Under the pieces are notes generated by a model, which saw nothing but the letters and a program-made list of their open reading frames with translations, did not search any database and was not told where the DNA came from. A DNA stretch of 12,187 nt, from contig PLSY01000343.1 of NCBI GenBank assembly GCA_003164275.1, forward strand, positions 1-12,187, read 5' to 3'. This document shows positions 1-6,594 of the stretch, piece by piece (the first letter of the stretch is position 1; each line of letters begins with the position of its first letter). The stretch is from Acidimicrobiaceae bacterium (lineage in GTDB: Bacteria > Actinomycetota > Acidimicrobiia > Acidimicrobiales > RAAP-2). The position numbers and the translations under genes were made by a program.

Positions 1-5
1 CTCGC

Positions 6-175
6 GCTCGTCGAGGGGGAATCCAAGCCCCTGACGATGCCCGGTCTACCGGCCGGGCAGATCTTGGACGAGGTACGTGGGCTCTGAGGACCAAACACCC
101 CAGAGCCCACGCTCGACGAGGGGGAATCCACTACCCCTCGCGATGCCCGGAGGAAGGGAGCCGGGCAGATCTTGG
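6..175 (-). repeat. two copies of a 62-65 bp hairpin-forming repeat flanking a third hairpin
   Basis: Copy A is 6-67 and copy B is 111-175. They share GCTCG.CGAGGGGGAATCCA, a central CGATGCCCGG and a final GCCGGGCAGATCTTGG, but differ in the spacers. Read on the minus strand, the direction of the upstream genes, each copy can form two hairpins in a row. The first is GAT-(CT)-GCCCGG with CCGGGC-ATC, with the same two-base bulge in both copies. The second is AGGGG with CCCCT around a loop that keeps GGATTC. Between the copies lies a perfect 10-bp stem, GTGGGCTCTG with CAGAGCCCAC (77-86 and 101-110), with a 14-base loop. The first repeat begins right after tandem TGA TGA stop codons of the 88-aa gene. 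There is no T-run, so these are not classic intrinsic terminators. Function unknown; more copies may lie left of the window. Confidence 0.75.
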
Positions 176-178
176 TCA

Positions 179-445
179 TCAGGATCCCGTCCACGCATTC
201 GCGGGATCCGGTCGGACGGTCACCGGGATCTCGTGACCGGGAAATGCCAAGTCGTAGTCGCCAGGGACGGCGAAGAAGGACAGGGTGCCGAATCCGTCAG
301 CCTGGATGGGGTTCGGCGCAGCGGTCCCAGTCGACTTGTCGGTGTACAGCGATGCGAGGGTCTGGGTGCCGTGGTTGTAGACACGAACGATCGCGTTCGA
401 TGGGAGGGCCATCACGATTGAGTACCGCCCGGTCTCGACGGTCAT
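179..445 (-). CDS. small virion-like beta-rich protein (88 aa)
   Basis: An 88-residue protein of mostly short beta-type segments. The stretch VRVYNHGTQTLASLYTDKST (about 21-40) followed by APNPIQADGFGTLSFFAVPG (about 42-61) resembles a module found in phage tail, fibre and decoration proteins: a value, a 'YTD' turn, a 'NP...D..G...F' strand and a 'PG.YDL' end. No catalytic motif, signal peptide or membrane segment is visible. The ATG is preceded by GGGAGG at good spacing and overlaps the upstream stop codon as ATGA, so translation is probably coupled. It is the last gene before the hairpin repeats at the window edge. Assignment as a virion component is inference from resemblance and from the nearby terminase genes; it could also be the N-terminal remnant of a longer tail protein. 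Confidence 0.65.
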   Translation of the reverse strand: MTVETGRYSIVMALPSNAIVRVYNHGTQTLASLYTDKSTGTAAPNPIQADGFGTLSFFAVPGDYDLAFPGHEIPVTVRPDPANAWTGS

Positions 446-972
446 TTGACCCTCCCGGGGAGTAGGTACCGCTGGATGGGCTCAAGGGCGAGGTGCGGGT
501 GGTTCATCGCCACGGTGATGCCGGCTGACTGCAAAACGAGAACCTGGACGCCATTGAGTAGCTCCTCGGTTGTCGGTGTCGGCAGGATCAACCGACGGCG
601 ATCGATCCCGGCGAGGTTCCCTAGAGAGGTGGCGGAGTGCTTCTCTCCTGCGGCGAGGAGCTCCGCGATTGCGGCCTGGGCGCCTGCAAGAGCTCTGGAA
701 AGCTCCGCCGAGGTGACCTCGTATGTTTCCTTCGCGTGCTCAATACGAGCCACCTGGGCTTCCTCGTCGAGCCGGATCCGCTCCTCTTCCGCTCTGACTG
801 CAGCACCCGCAGCACGACGTCTCGCCAGGTCGATCTCAGCCTGAGCATCGACGAGTTCCGAGCCTTTGACCCCTGAGTCGCCGGAGTCGATTCTGGCGTG
901 GAGATCAGCGAGGACGGATTCCGCTGCAGCGACGCTATCCAACGCTGTTTGGTGTTCCTCGATCGCACTCAT
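442..972 (-). CDS. unrecognised coiled-coil phage protein (176 aa)
   Basis: I do not recognise the family. Residues about 40-112 are rich in Ala, Glu and Arg with heptad-like spacing and should form a long alpha-helical coiled coil. The C-terminal 55 residues (LILPTPTTEELLNGVQVLVL onward) look globular with beta strands. The start is the ATG at 970-972: it has GGAGG seven bases upstream and overlaps the previous stop as ATGA. The open frame runs further upstream, but that extension reads as basic low-complexity sequence and overlaps the better-supported gene at 969-1352. Its place behind the terminase genes suggests a structural or assembly role such as a scaffold-like or head-tail component, but nothing in the sequence proves it. 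No signal peptide or transmembrane segment is visible. Confidence 0.7.
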   Translation of the reverse strand: MSAIEEHQTALDSVAAAESVLADLHARIDSGDSGVKGSELVDAQAEIDLARRRAAGAAVRAEEERIRLDEEAQVARIEHAKETYEVTSAELSRALAGAQAAIAELLAAGEKHSATSLGNLAGIDRRRLILPTPTTEELLNGVQVLVLQSAGITVAMNHPHLALEPIQRYLLPGRVK

Positions 973-1352
973 GCATTCCTCCGAACCGGGAGAACCTTGG
1001 CCCAGACTTCGCGGGCGTAAGCCTCCCGTTCGGGGTCGGACATCTCGGAGACGGCCCGACGCTGTTCGAAGTCCACCGCCTCGGTGATCACGGCCGGGGT
1101 GCCAGCGTGGGGACTGGGGGTTGACCGGGTGGCCACGAAGTTGCCCTCGCGGAGTTCCCGGGTGTGTTTGATCTCGTCCAACTTTTCGGCCAGAGCTTTG
1201 AGGTCGGCTTCGGTGAGATTTGTGGGCATTGCCTGCCTGCTTTCTGTTTTGACCGTGGTCACGATCGCTTCGGGTTTGAGTGCACGACGACGGCTGCGTC
1301 CGTTGGTGCGAAGTTCCTCCAGGGCGGACTCGAAGACATCTGATGGTTTCAC
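969..1352 (-). CDS. unrecognised phage protein (127 aa)
   Basis: Not recognised. The N-terminal 40 residues are basic (SRRRALKP), then comes a charged helical stretch TEADLKALAEKLDEIKHTRE (47-66), a proline-rich linker around 79-88, and a second helical part (SDPEREAYAREVWAKVLP, 105-122). The start chosen is a GTG three bases after the upstream TAG stop, with no strong ribosome-binding site, so expression probably depends on coupling to the gene above. An internal ATG at residue 42 (MPTNLTEAD) is a possible alternative start and would remove the basic leader. It overlaps the next gene by ATGA. Tightly packed between the helix-turn-helix protein and the coiled-coil protein, it is plausibly a small head or packaging-associated protein, but this is only context. 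Confidence 0.6.
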   Translation of the reverse strand: MKPSDVFESALEELRTNGRSRRRALKPEAIVTTVKTESRQAMPTNLTEADLKALAEKLDEIKHTRELREGNFVATRSTPSPHAGTPAVITEAVDFEQRRAVSEMSDPEREAYAREVWAKVLPVRRNA

Positions 1353-1355
1353 TGG

Positions 1356-1769
1356 CTACGCCGACTCTTGACGCCACTCTTTGAACCGTTCGACTTCCGC
1401 ACGGTCGAAGAGCATGTGTGGTTCACGTCGTGCAGGCGAGAGTCGCCCTCGGCGCACGTGGTCACGGATGTTCCCCGGCGTACAGCCGAACTCCTTCGCA
1501 AGATCGTTCGTTGTGCATTGCTCATAATTCGATTGTGACGGGATCTCAGAGATGGGGGCGGTTTGACTGACGCCACCGTCAGTGGACCAACGTTGGCCCT
1601 CCAGTTCCACGGCTCTGGTCCAGAGCATGTACCCCGGATTGAGTGTCCACCCGTTGCGGCGAGCCTTTTCCTCGTAGTCCCGATGTGCGGGCGTGGCATG
1701 GCGACAGACTTCGGAGGGTGTGATCAATCCGGCGAAGTAGAAGTCGGAGGGAAGTACGAACTTTCCCAT
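1356..1769 (-). CDS. helix-turn-helix DNA-binding protein (137 aa)
   Basis: The C-terminal part, about residues 86-133, fits a MerR/excisionase-like helix-turn-helix: TTNDLAKEFGCTPGNIRDHV gives the two helices, RRGRLSPARR the turn, and LFDRAEVERFKEWR a wing plus final helix. The N-terminal 80 residues (SDFYFAGLITPSEVCRHATP, WTLNPGYMLWTRAVELEGQR) match nothing I recognise and may be a separate small domain. The ATG follows the terminase TGA with no gap, so the two are probably translated together. This position, inside a packaging and structural block rather than beside the integrase, is unusual for a regulator. It could be a late-gene regulator, a recombination directionality factor, or a DNA-recognition partner of the terminase. 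The HTH is well supported; the role is not. Confidence 0.75.
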   Translation of the reverse strand: MGKFVLPSDFYFAGLITPSEVCRHATPAHRDYEEKARRNGWTLNPGYMLWTRAVELEGQRWSTDGGVSQTAPISEIPSQSNYEQCTTNDLAKEFGCTPGNIRDHVRRGRLSPARREPHMLFDRAEVERFKEWRQESA

Positions 1770-3215
1770 TCACCAGCCACCTCCCAGTCCGTCAAGGTGA
1801 TTGCTCAGGAGATCGGCCGGATTCATTGCGTACGCCCCGTTCAGGACTTGGATGGGCTGTCCGTCCAGAGCAGTGGTTGAAGGGCTCTCATCGAACAGGA
1901 TCTCGAAGGCCGGTCTCACACCGTCAGTCAGTCGATGCACGGCCAGTGCGATTGCCACGGCTTGGTCGTCGTGCTGGCCGCTGTCGGCATCCAGTCGAGG
2001 GATGCCGGCGCTGTTCTCCACGATCCGCACGGAGGCCAACTCCTCGAGGAGGACCGGGTCGTTCGGGAGTGAGATCCTCCGGGACCGCAGCGCACGAAGG
2101 AGTGAGCCGGCCAGCCGTCCGACCGAAGTGCCGGTGAAGTCGAACTTGCTCGCCCCTATCCCCCGTTTGTTCAGGTTCTGCAGCAACCCAACGGCTTGGA
2201 AGGGATCGGCCAGGACTTCGCCCGGGTAGCGGTTGTGCGCCTCGACGATGGTCTCCTCCACCATCCTGAGGTCGACGGGCTGACGTTTGGTGCCCTGCCA
2301 GCGCCACAGACGGTCGATGATGACCCGTTCGGACTCCCCTATGCCCTCACGGTGGGCCACAACGAGGACTGTGGCGTCGTTCACCAAGCCGACATCGAGC
2401 GTCGTGACGTATCGGACACCGGGAATCGGGGGAACGGGGCCGTCGAGGACTGCAGCGGCTCTCAAGTCGTCGGCAGAGACGAGGGCATCCTCTGGCTGTG
2501 TCCAGCGGTTCTGCCAGAGGCGGGCGAATGCGGAGTCAGTCAGTGACCGGCGCTCGGCCTCGATCAGGTGTTGTGGGATCCACGGTGCGGGCGTGTGGAC
2601 CATTGACACCCGCCACAGCTCCGACTCCTTCAGCGCCTGCTGGTAGACGGCGTGCGACCAGTGACCGGGACTGCCGGCCGTGGTGATGACCACTCCGACC
2701 GATCCGGCCACCTTCGGCAGTGCGGTAACGAGTGCCTCGTAGAACTTGCGGGCCTGTCGGGTGTCGGGCCATTGGGCGAGCTCATCGAACACCAGGCGAG
2801 AAGCTCGCAGACCGTAGGCACCGGCCGCATCAGCAGGAAGGACCTCGATCGATGCTCCGGATCCCTTGTGTATGGCACGGAGAGCCTGGACCTCGACCAG
2901 ATCGGTGAGGCTTGATCGGTTGACGTAGCCCTCGATGCTGTCCAAGATCAGACCGGCCTGTCCACGGTCGGCAGCGGCCATGTAAGCGGGCGATGACGGA
3001 GTGATGGCACCCGCGACGAGGTCAGCCAGCATCATGCCGCCAGTGTCCTGGGTCTTGCTGTAGCCACGGGGTCTTCCGATCCAGTGACGTCGGGGTTCTC
3101 CAGCGGCGAGGATGGCTTTGGCGTCAGCGATCTGGATGTCGTCGGCACTGGCACCCCACGATCTGCCGTCCTCGTTCACCAGACCGGCGAGCACCTTGTA
3201 CGAGTCTGCGATCAC
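1770..3215 (-). CDS. terL: phage terminase large subunit (481 aa)
   Basis: The packaging motor that translocates phage DNA into the prohead and cuts it. The ATPase part shows a Walker-A-like loop GRPRGYSKT (47-55), preceded by HWI as in many actinophage terminases; a Walker B LVFDE (141-145); and a coupling motif VVITTAGSP (175-183). The nuclease part shows the acidic residues of an RNase-H-like fold: D274 in TTLDVG, D337 in LADPF, and D416/D417 in QHDDQAVAIALA. At 481 residues it is slightly shorter than the usual 500-580, mainly at the N-terminus, but no motif is missing. It starts with GTG in a 4-base overlap (GTGA) with the small subunit gene, and an HTH gene follows directly. It should be functional. 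Both terminase subunits being present implies that the element specifies its own packaging. Confidence 0.93.
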   Translation of the reverse strand: MIADSYKVLAGLVNEDGRSWGASADDIQIADAKAILAAGEPRRHWIGRPRGYSKTQDTGGMMLADLVAGAITPSSPAYMAAADRGQAGLILDSIEGYVNRSSLTDLVEVQALRAIHKGSGASIEVLPADAAGAYGLRASRLVFDELAQWPDTRQARKFYEALVTALPKVAGSVGVVITTAGSPGHWSHAVYQQALKESELWRVSMVHTPAPWIPQHLIEAERRSLTDSAFARLWQNRWTQPEDALVSADDLRAAAVLDGPVPPIPGVRYVTTLDVGLVNDATVLVVAHREGIGESERVIIDRLWRWQGTKRQPVDLRMVEETIVEAHNRYPGEVLADPFQAVGLLQNLNKRGIGASKFDFTGTSVGRLAGSLLRALRSRRISLPNDPVLLEELASVRIVENSAGIPRLDADSGQHDDQAVAIALAVHRLTDGVRPAFEILFDESPSTTALDGQPIQVLNGAYAMNPADLLSNHLDGLGGGW

Positions 3216-3775
3216 GAGTTGTCCTCGGTTCCTTGTGGGAGTGCTGCCTGAGTGTTCTCTTCACGGCTGGCGATGGCTTCCTCGCCTCGCTGCATCAAGT
3301 CGGCCAGGGTGATCTCTGACACCGCTGCGTTGGCCGCTGTGGCTCGCAATCGCCTCTCCCCCAGTGGATTGAGTCCAAGCTCGGTGGCGATCTTGTGGGC
3401 GAGGTTCGTGGCTGCGGTTAGTTGCTCATGGAGTCGACTGGGAACGGCTGCGATTCCCTTCTCGGCTTCGACCTTGATCACGTAGTTGTGCATGAGCTGC
3501 TCGCGTGCCGTCGCCTGCAGGTAACGGTTGACGGTCGGCAGGTAGTGCGGCTTGTCGCACCAAGGGGCGATCTCGAGGAGCGTCTCGTGGACTTCGGCGG
3601 CCATGACAGCGATGGCTCGCTCAGACCGTGCGCCATGCTTCAAGGCGATCACGTTGCCTTCGGTCGCAGTTGGCCAGGAGTAACCCCGAGCAGCCCCCTT
3701 ACTGACCTGCGTTTCACCTGCTGGTTGCGGACTATCTACACCCGCTCTCGGCTCTTTGACCTGCTCTTTTGCCAT
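3212..3775 (-). CDS. terS: phage terminase small subunit (187 aa)
   Basis: DNA-recognition partner of the terminase large subunit, encoded directly downstream with a GTGA overlap. The C-terminal half contains LAHKIATELGLNPLGERRLR (about 125-144), matching the 'LGL.P..R.RL' signature of P27-type small terminases, and the N-terminal half has NVIALKHGARSE (41-52), similar to the 'NA.KHG' motif in several small-terminase families. The middle is alpha-helical. The ATG at 3773-3775 was preferred because AAAGGAGCC lies just upstream; the frame stays open to 3922, but the added residues are basic low complexity and overlap the 3' end of the RepA-like gene. Length is in the usual 110-200 range. The family call rests on motif similarity, order and coupling to terL. 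Confidence 0.82.
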   Translation of the reverse strand: MAKEQVKEPRAGVDSPQPAGETQVSKGAARGYSWPTATEGNVIALKHGARSERAIAVMAAEVHETLLEIAPWCDKPHYLPTVNRYLQATAREQLMHNYVIKVEAEKGIAAVPSRLHEQLTAATNLAHKIATELGLNPLGERRLRATAANAAVSEITLADLMQRGEEAIASREENTQAALPQGTEDNS

Positions 3776-3810
3776 GTTCGGCTCCTTTGGACCTTCGTTA
3801 GACCTGCTAG

Positions 3811-5106
3811 TTAGAGGTGTTTTCCCTGCTCCCGGGATTGCGCGCATCGTCTGGTGGAGACGTCGTCGTTCATGAAGAGGGAATCGTCTGGTGGAGGTGC
3901 TCCGTCCCACGCTTGAAACCACACCGCCTCACTCCCGGACTGGGCGGACTGGGCGGACTGGTTAGAAAAAGAGGGAGAAAAAGAGGAGGTCACAACCACA
4001 CCGCCCACACCGCCCACACCGTCAAGGAGGGGAACTGGCGGACTGGACTGGCGGACTGGCTCAGGCAGCTCGAGGACCCAACCGACCCTCTTTCCGGTCT
4101 CTGGGTGGTTCTTCGCTTTGGCCTTCACCTTCAGGTCCTGTCTCGCTCTCTCGACGGTGCGGTCCGAGATCCCCGCTGCACGGGTCTGCTTCATCACCTC
4201 GACGGTTTCCATCGGCCCGTCTTTCAAGAGGACACGAACGAACTCTCGGGCTTCCTCTCGCTCGGTCCGTTCTCCAGGAGGGGCTGAGGCGGCCATGAGA
4301 TCTTCGGCAGTGACAGAGCTCGTATCGACCCCGGTCACGTAGCCGCACTCCCAACGCTCGGCGTCACCTATCGAGAAGCCGACCCCAGCCGGCGGCATCT
4401 TGAAGTTGGACTTGCCGATTTGAGCCACACGGTGGCCGCCGGTCTCGTCGTTCGGATCCACTCCGAGGACCCAGACAATTCGGGCCACAGCAGTCCAGGC
4501 CGTCGAGCCGATCGCTGAGGTAACCGGATCACTGCCACCCTTTGGCGGGTGGGTGAGGCCGATGACCGCGCACCCACTTCGCTCAGCGGCTCCAGCAAGG
4601 GCTGACAGGGCGCTGCCGATGTTCCCGTAGTTGTGCGAGTCGCCGGCGACCGAATATCCCAGCCCGTCGATCGCTACGGCCTCGATCTTTTGCTCAGTGA
4701 GGACGTTTTCGAGGACATGGCAGTCCTGTGGCATACGCCACGGTCGGTGAAACGAGTTTCCGTCCTCGTCGAAGTCCTCAACGTCGTCAAGCACCAGGAC
4801 CCGGGAGAGATCGGCGCCAGCAGCGTGGAGTCGGGCCACCAGACGATCAGCCGGCTCTTCGAGGGACAGAATCGCCGTTGTTACCGGGCCTTGCGGGGTC
4901 GAATCACCCGGCAGGCATGAACCCCGGCTCAACATGCCGAGAACCCAGGAGACGAAAGTTGTTTTCCCACTTCCCTGTCGACCGACGATGAGATGCAAGG
5001 CACCAATACAGAGCCAGTTGACCCAGAGCCACTCTGGTTTGGACGGCTGGATGAACTCGGCTCTCCGGAACGACATGCGAGGCGAAGAGCGCTGATCAGA
5101 TTCCAT
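3811..5106 (-). CDS. RepA-like RecA-fold replication ATPase with winged-helix and low-complexity tail (431 aa)
   Basis: A hexameric-helicase-type ATPase of the RepA/AAA_25 group, probably replicating the element's DNA. It has a Walker A loop GRQGSGKTT (42-50), SLEEP (81-85), a Walker B AVAIDG (143-148, D147), the LTHPPKGGSDP stretch (184-194) and GSTAWTAVARIVWVLGVDP (200-218), all typical of the family. Residues about 284-333 form a winged-helix domain (EVMKQTRAAGISDRTVERAR), as in related actinobacterial proteins. From about 350 the tail is low complexity (GVGGVGGVVV, NQSAQSAQSG). The DNA coding for that tail carries short repeats and a purine tract, annotated separately as a possible origin. 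The ATG has GAGG upstream and overlaps the previous gene by 11 bases. No primase gene is visible. RepA-like helicase is the best call; a recombination ATPase is less likely. Confidence 0.85.
   Translation of the reverse strand: MESDQRSSPRMSFRRAEFIQPSKPEWLWVNWLCIGALHLIVGRQGSGKTTFVSWVLGMLSRGSCLPGDSTPQGPVTTAILSLEEPADRLVARLHAAGADLSRVLVLDDVEDFDEDGNSFHRPWRMPQDCHVLENVLTEQKIEAVAIDGLGYSVAGDSHNYGNIGSALSALAGAAERSGCAVIGLTHPPKGGSDPVTSAIGSTAWTAVARIVWVLGVDPNDETGGHRVAQIGKSNFKMPPAGVGFSIGDAERWECGYVTGVDTSSVTAEDLMAASAPPGERTEREEAREFVRVLLKDGPMETVEVMKQTRAAGISDRTVERARQDLKVKAKAKNHPETGKRVGWVLELPEPVRQSSPPVPLLDGVGGVGGVVVTSSFSPSFSNQSAQSAQSGSEAVWFQAWDGAPPPDDSLFMNDDVSTRRCAQSREQGKHL
3936..4059. repeat. iteron-like repeats with purine tract, candidate replication origin
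   Basis: Within the 3' end of the RepA-like gene are CGGACTGGG twice plus CGGACTGG (3936-3961), an uninterrupted 26-base purine run (3964-3989), CACACCGCC twice plus CACACCG (3997-4021), and a 13-base direct repeat ACTGGCGGACTGG twice (4034-4059). CGGACTGG thus occurs five times in about 125 bases, in two clusters on either side of the purine tract. The encoded protein here is a low-complexity tail, so the DNA may be constrained for something other than protein. Iterons next to an A-rich stretch inside an initiator gene is the layout of lambda-type origins. The repeats are seen directly; the origin role is inference. Simple repeat slippage in an unconstrained coding tail is the alternative. 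Confidence 0.5.
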
Positions 5107-5419
5107 CAGTCGGCCTCATGATCTCGATGAGGACATGGAACGCCCGGACGCTCGCTTCATCGGCTTCCATCTGGAGTCGGTGGCTATCTTCTTGCGAAGC
5201 TGTCGGGTATTTGCCGACCCTCCTACGTAGGTGCCAGTCCAACTCGCGCCTGAGGCGAACCGTCCGATTGTCCCAATCCACTCCAGGGTCAATTCCGGGA
5301 TCCACACGGCTAGCGAACTCGGCCCGAACGACCGGGTCGATGTTTTCCCACCGCCATCGCTCTTCCCTTTTGGTCATGAGCTCGGCAAGGTGGCCCATCA
5401 AGGCGTCTACGTCCGTCAT
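5096..5419 (-). CDS. unrecognised small protein (107 aa)
   Basis: Not recognised. Predicted mainly helical and strongly charged: ELMTKREERWRWENIDPVVR (13-32) and RLRRELDWHLRRRVGKYPTA (55-74) are basic and Trp-rich, with an acidic Asp-Pro turn DPGIDPGVDW between them. The C-terminal third (QMEADEASVRAFHVLIEIMR) is a probable helix. The ATG overlaps the upstream stop as ATGA, and the gene's own end overlaps the start of the RepA-like ATPase by 11 bases, so all are likely made from one message. The link to the replication ATPase suggests an accessory replication or DNA-binding role, but no known motif supports that. Confidence 0.65.
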   Translation of the reverse strand: MTDVDALMGHLAELMTKREERWRWENIDPVVRAEFASRVDPGIDPGVDWDNRTVRLRRELDWHLRRRVGKYPTASQEDSHRLQMEADEASVRAFHVLIEIMRPTDGI

Positions 5420-5628
5420 GACGCCACCGCCAGATCGTGGAGCGCTGCGTCGATCAACCTGATGGCTGCTTCGACGGTGAACTCCGAGTCCCAGGAGGGA
5501 TCAAGGATCCCAGCGGCTAGGCCGGTCTGTGCAGCTTCCAACCTTGCGAGTGCGGTAGCCTTACGATCGATCGAGTTTGGCGACGAGATCTGAGGAGCGG
5601 CCCCTTGCGGGCCGTTTCTTCGCGTCAT
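5416..5628 (-). CDS. unrecognised small protein (70 aa)
   Basis: Not recognised. A short protein with a polar N-terminus (TRRNGPQGAAPQISSPN) and two probable helices: SIDRKATALARLEAAQTGLA (19-38) and SEFTVEAAIRLIDAALHDLA (48-67). No cysteine pairs, membrane segments or signal peptide are visible. Both ends use 4-base ATGA overlaps with its neighbours, which is the main reason to accept it as real. Its size and position in the early block fit a small helical dimer or regulator, but function cannot be assigned. Confidence 0.6.
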   Translation of the reverse strand: MTRRNGPQGAAPQISSPNSIDRKATALARLEAAQTGLAAGILDPSWDSEFTVEAAIRLIDAALHDLAVAS

Positions 5629-5900
5629 GACGCCCTGCTCGAGCGAGCTTGGGCGGACTTCAGGGCGAGGCGCGTGAAGTGGGCCTTCTTGGCTGCTTCT
5701 GCTCGGCGTTGACGCTCGGCTACTTCGAGAGTTCGGTCAGGATCAACCTGGTTCTCCCAGTAGCTAATCCGTCCTGGGCCGGCAGCTCGAGCAGCTTCGG
5801 TACCTTCAGCGCCGTTGTACCTTGCCGACTTCGCAAAGCCGCCAATACGGCTGATTAGTGCTCGACGCTCTGTTGTGAGCGGTGCAGGGGTGCGGGGCAC
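5625..5900 (-). CDS. unrecognised small basic protein (91 aa), first gene of the early block
   Basis: Not recognised. The N-terminus reads PLTTERRALISRIGGFAKSA, followed by a short segment AGPGRISYWENQVDPDRTLE (40-59) and a basic Ala/Arg/Lys-rich helix ERQRRAEAAKKAHFTRLALK (62-81). The basic helical C-terminus suggests nucleic-acid binding. The start is GTG with AGAGG six bases upstream. It is the first gene after the intergenic control region at 5901-6024, so it heads the block that continues through the RepA-like ATPase and probably the terminases. Its end overlaps the next gene as ATGA. Confidence 0.65.
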   Translation of the reverse strand: MPRTPAPLTTERRALISRIGGFAKSARYNGAEGTEAARAAGPGRISYWENQVDPDRTLEVAERQRRAEAAKKAHFTRLALKSAQARSSRAS

Positions 5901-5922
5901 TCTCCACCTCTTTCGAGGACGT

Positions 5923-5997
5923 GACCGGAGCCACCGGTCTGGAGTGCCTTAATTCAGGTCGGGCAATTGACTTCCGGCACAATGGTACACGGCACAA
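5923..5997. promoter_or_regulatory. probable control region upstream of the early genes
   Basis: The gap 5901-6024 upstream of the minus-strand early block contains two exact direct repeats CGGCACAA (5975-5982 and 5990-5997, 15 bases apart) and a perfect 6-bp inverted repeat GACCGG-AGCCA-CCGGTC (5923-5939) closer to the first start codon. The stretch between them is AT-rich (TTAATTCAGG, CAATTGACT). This fits a promoter with operator-like sites, but I cannot place convincing -35 and -10 boxes on the minus strand, so exact promoter positions remain open. Confidence 0.4.
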
Positions 5998-6003
5998 CGG
6001 TGA

Positions 6004-6020
6004 AAGGGTGCGACACCCTT
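6004..6020 (-). terminator. short hairpin after the integrase operon
   Basis: AAGGGTG and CACCCTT form a perfect 7-bp stem with a 3-base loop, five bases past the stop codon of the gene at 6025-6594. It would separate the integrase operon from the early block. No T-run follows on the minus strand, so it may be a weak terminator, an attenuator or an mRNA end-stabilising hairpin. Confidence 0.45.
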
Positions 6021-6024
6021 CCGC

Positions 6025-6594
6025 TCAGTGCGGTGGTTGAAGAGCCAGCGAGCACCTAACCTCGTCCACCGATCGCCTTGCGCATGCACCTACATAGGCG
6101 CTCTCAAGGGGCAATCGATCGAGCGGAAATATTCCATGGTCCGAGCAGACAACATGACGATAGGTACCGACGGAGGTCGGAGGGTGTTCGGGTTGGTGTC
6201 CCCAGATGTTCCAGATGAAGTAGCGCTGAGTGTGTATGAAGGTCTGTTTCATCGAAGCACGGATTTCGTCGTCCGTGTCGTGCTCTGCGGGCGTGTTCCG
6301 GCGAGTTCGGCGCTCGAAAGCAAAATCCCTTTCGAGTTGTGCAGCCGAAATTGTTGCCTCCCGTTTGCGATACTTGACCATAACAACCCCACCGAATTCG
6401 GTCTGATGCACCTCTCCCATGATCTTCCGGCAGGGCTTGCCCCGACCGTCCAAAACTGAGCACCGAATGACCAGTCTCTTTTGTCCTTCGGGGATTTCCA
6501 GAGTAAAGAGTTGTAGGTCGATCCACTCCAGGACGGTCCGCCAGTCCTCCCCGTTTTCTAGACGCATTCGAGCGGCCTGCTCGAGCTTATTCAC
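6025..6594 (-). CDS. unrecognised protein with possible zinc site, overlapping the integrase gene (189 aa)
   Basis: Not recognised. Residues 1-30 are helical ([20 protein letters not shown]). A beta-rich core follows, with [20 protein letters not shown] (40-59) and [16 protein letters not shown] (67-82). Cys45 and Cys55, and later Cys150-x2-His153 in HVVCSDHG, could bind one zinc ion in a ribbon or treble-clef fold; this is inference from spacing. Residues 120-135 ([16 protein letters not shown]) are aromatic-rich. The GTG start overlaps the integrase stop as GTGA, so both should be translated from one message, and a hairpin follows the stop. Genes coupled to an integrase often encode an excision factor, repressor or accessory DNA-binding protein, but no HTH is visible here. 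At 189 residues it is large for a simple excisionase. Confidence 0.7.
   Translation of the reverse strand: MNKLEQAARMRLENGEDWRTVLEWIDLQLFTLEIPEGQKRLVIRCSVLDGRGKPCRKIMGEVHQTEFGGVVMVKYRKREATISAAQLERDFAFERRTRRNTPAEHDTDDEIRASMKQTFIHTQRYFIWNIWGHQPEHPPTSVGTYRHVVCSDHGIFPLDRLPLESAYVGACARRSVDEVRCSLALQPPH

Noticed and set aside
6..175. Degraded tRNA or insertion-sequence ends
   Set aside because: No cloverleaf, transposase frame or target duplication is visible, and the copies are direct rather than inverted repeats.
442..1377. A 311-codon minus-strand frame read as one gene
   Set aside because: Its upstream part is basic low complexity overlapping the gene at 969-1352. The internal ATG at 972 has a strong GGAGG and an ATGA overlap, so the shorter 176-aa gene is preferred.
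3776..3922. N-terminal extension of the small terminase
   Set aside because: The ATG at 3775 has AAAGGAGCC upstream, while the extension is Arg-rich low complexity and would overlap the RepA-like gene by more than 100 bases.
3936..4059. CRISPR array
   Set aside because: The repeats are only 8-13 bases, lie next to each other without unique spacers of regular length, and are inside a coding gene.
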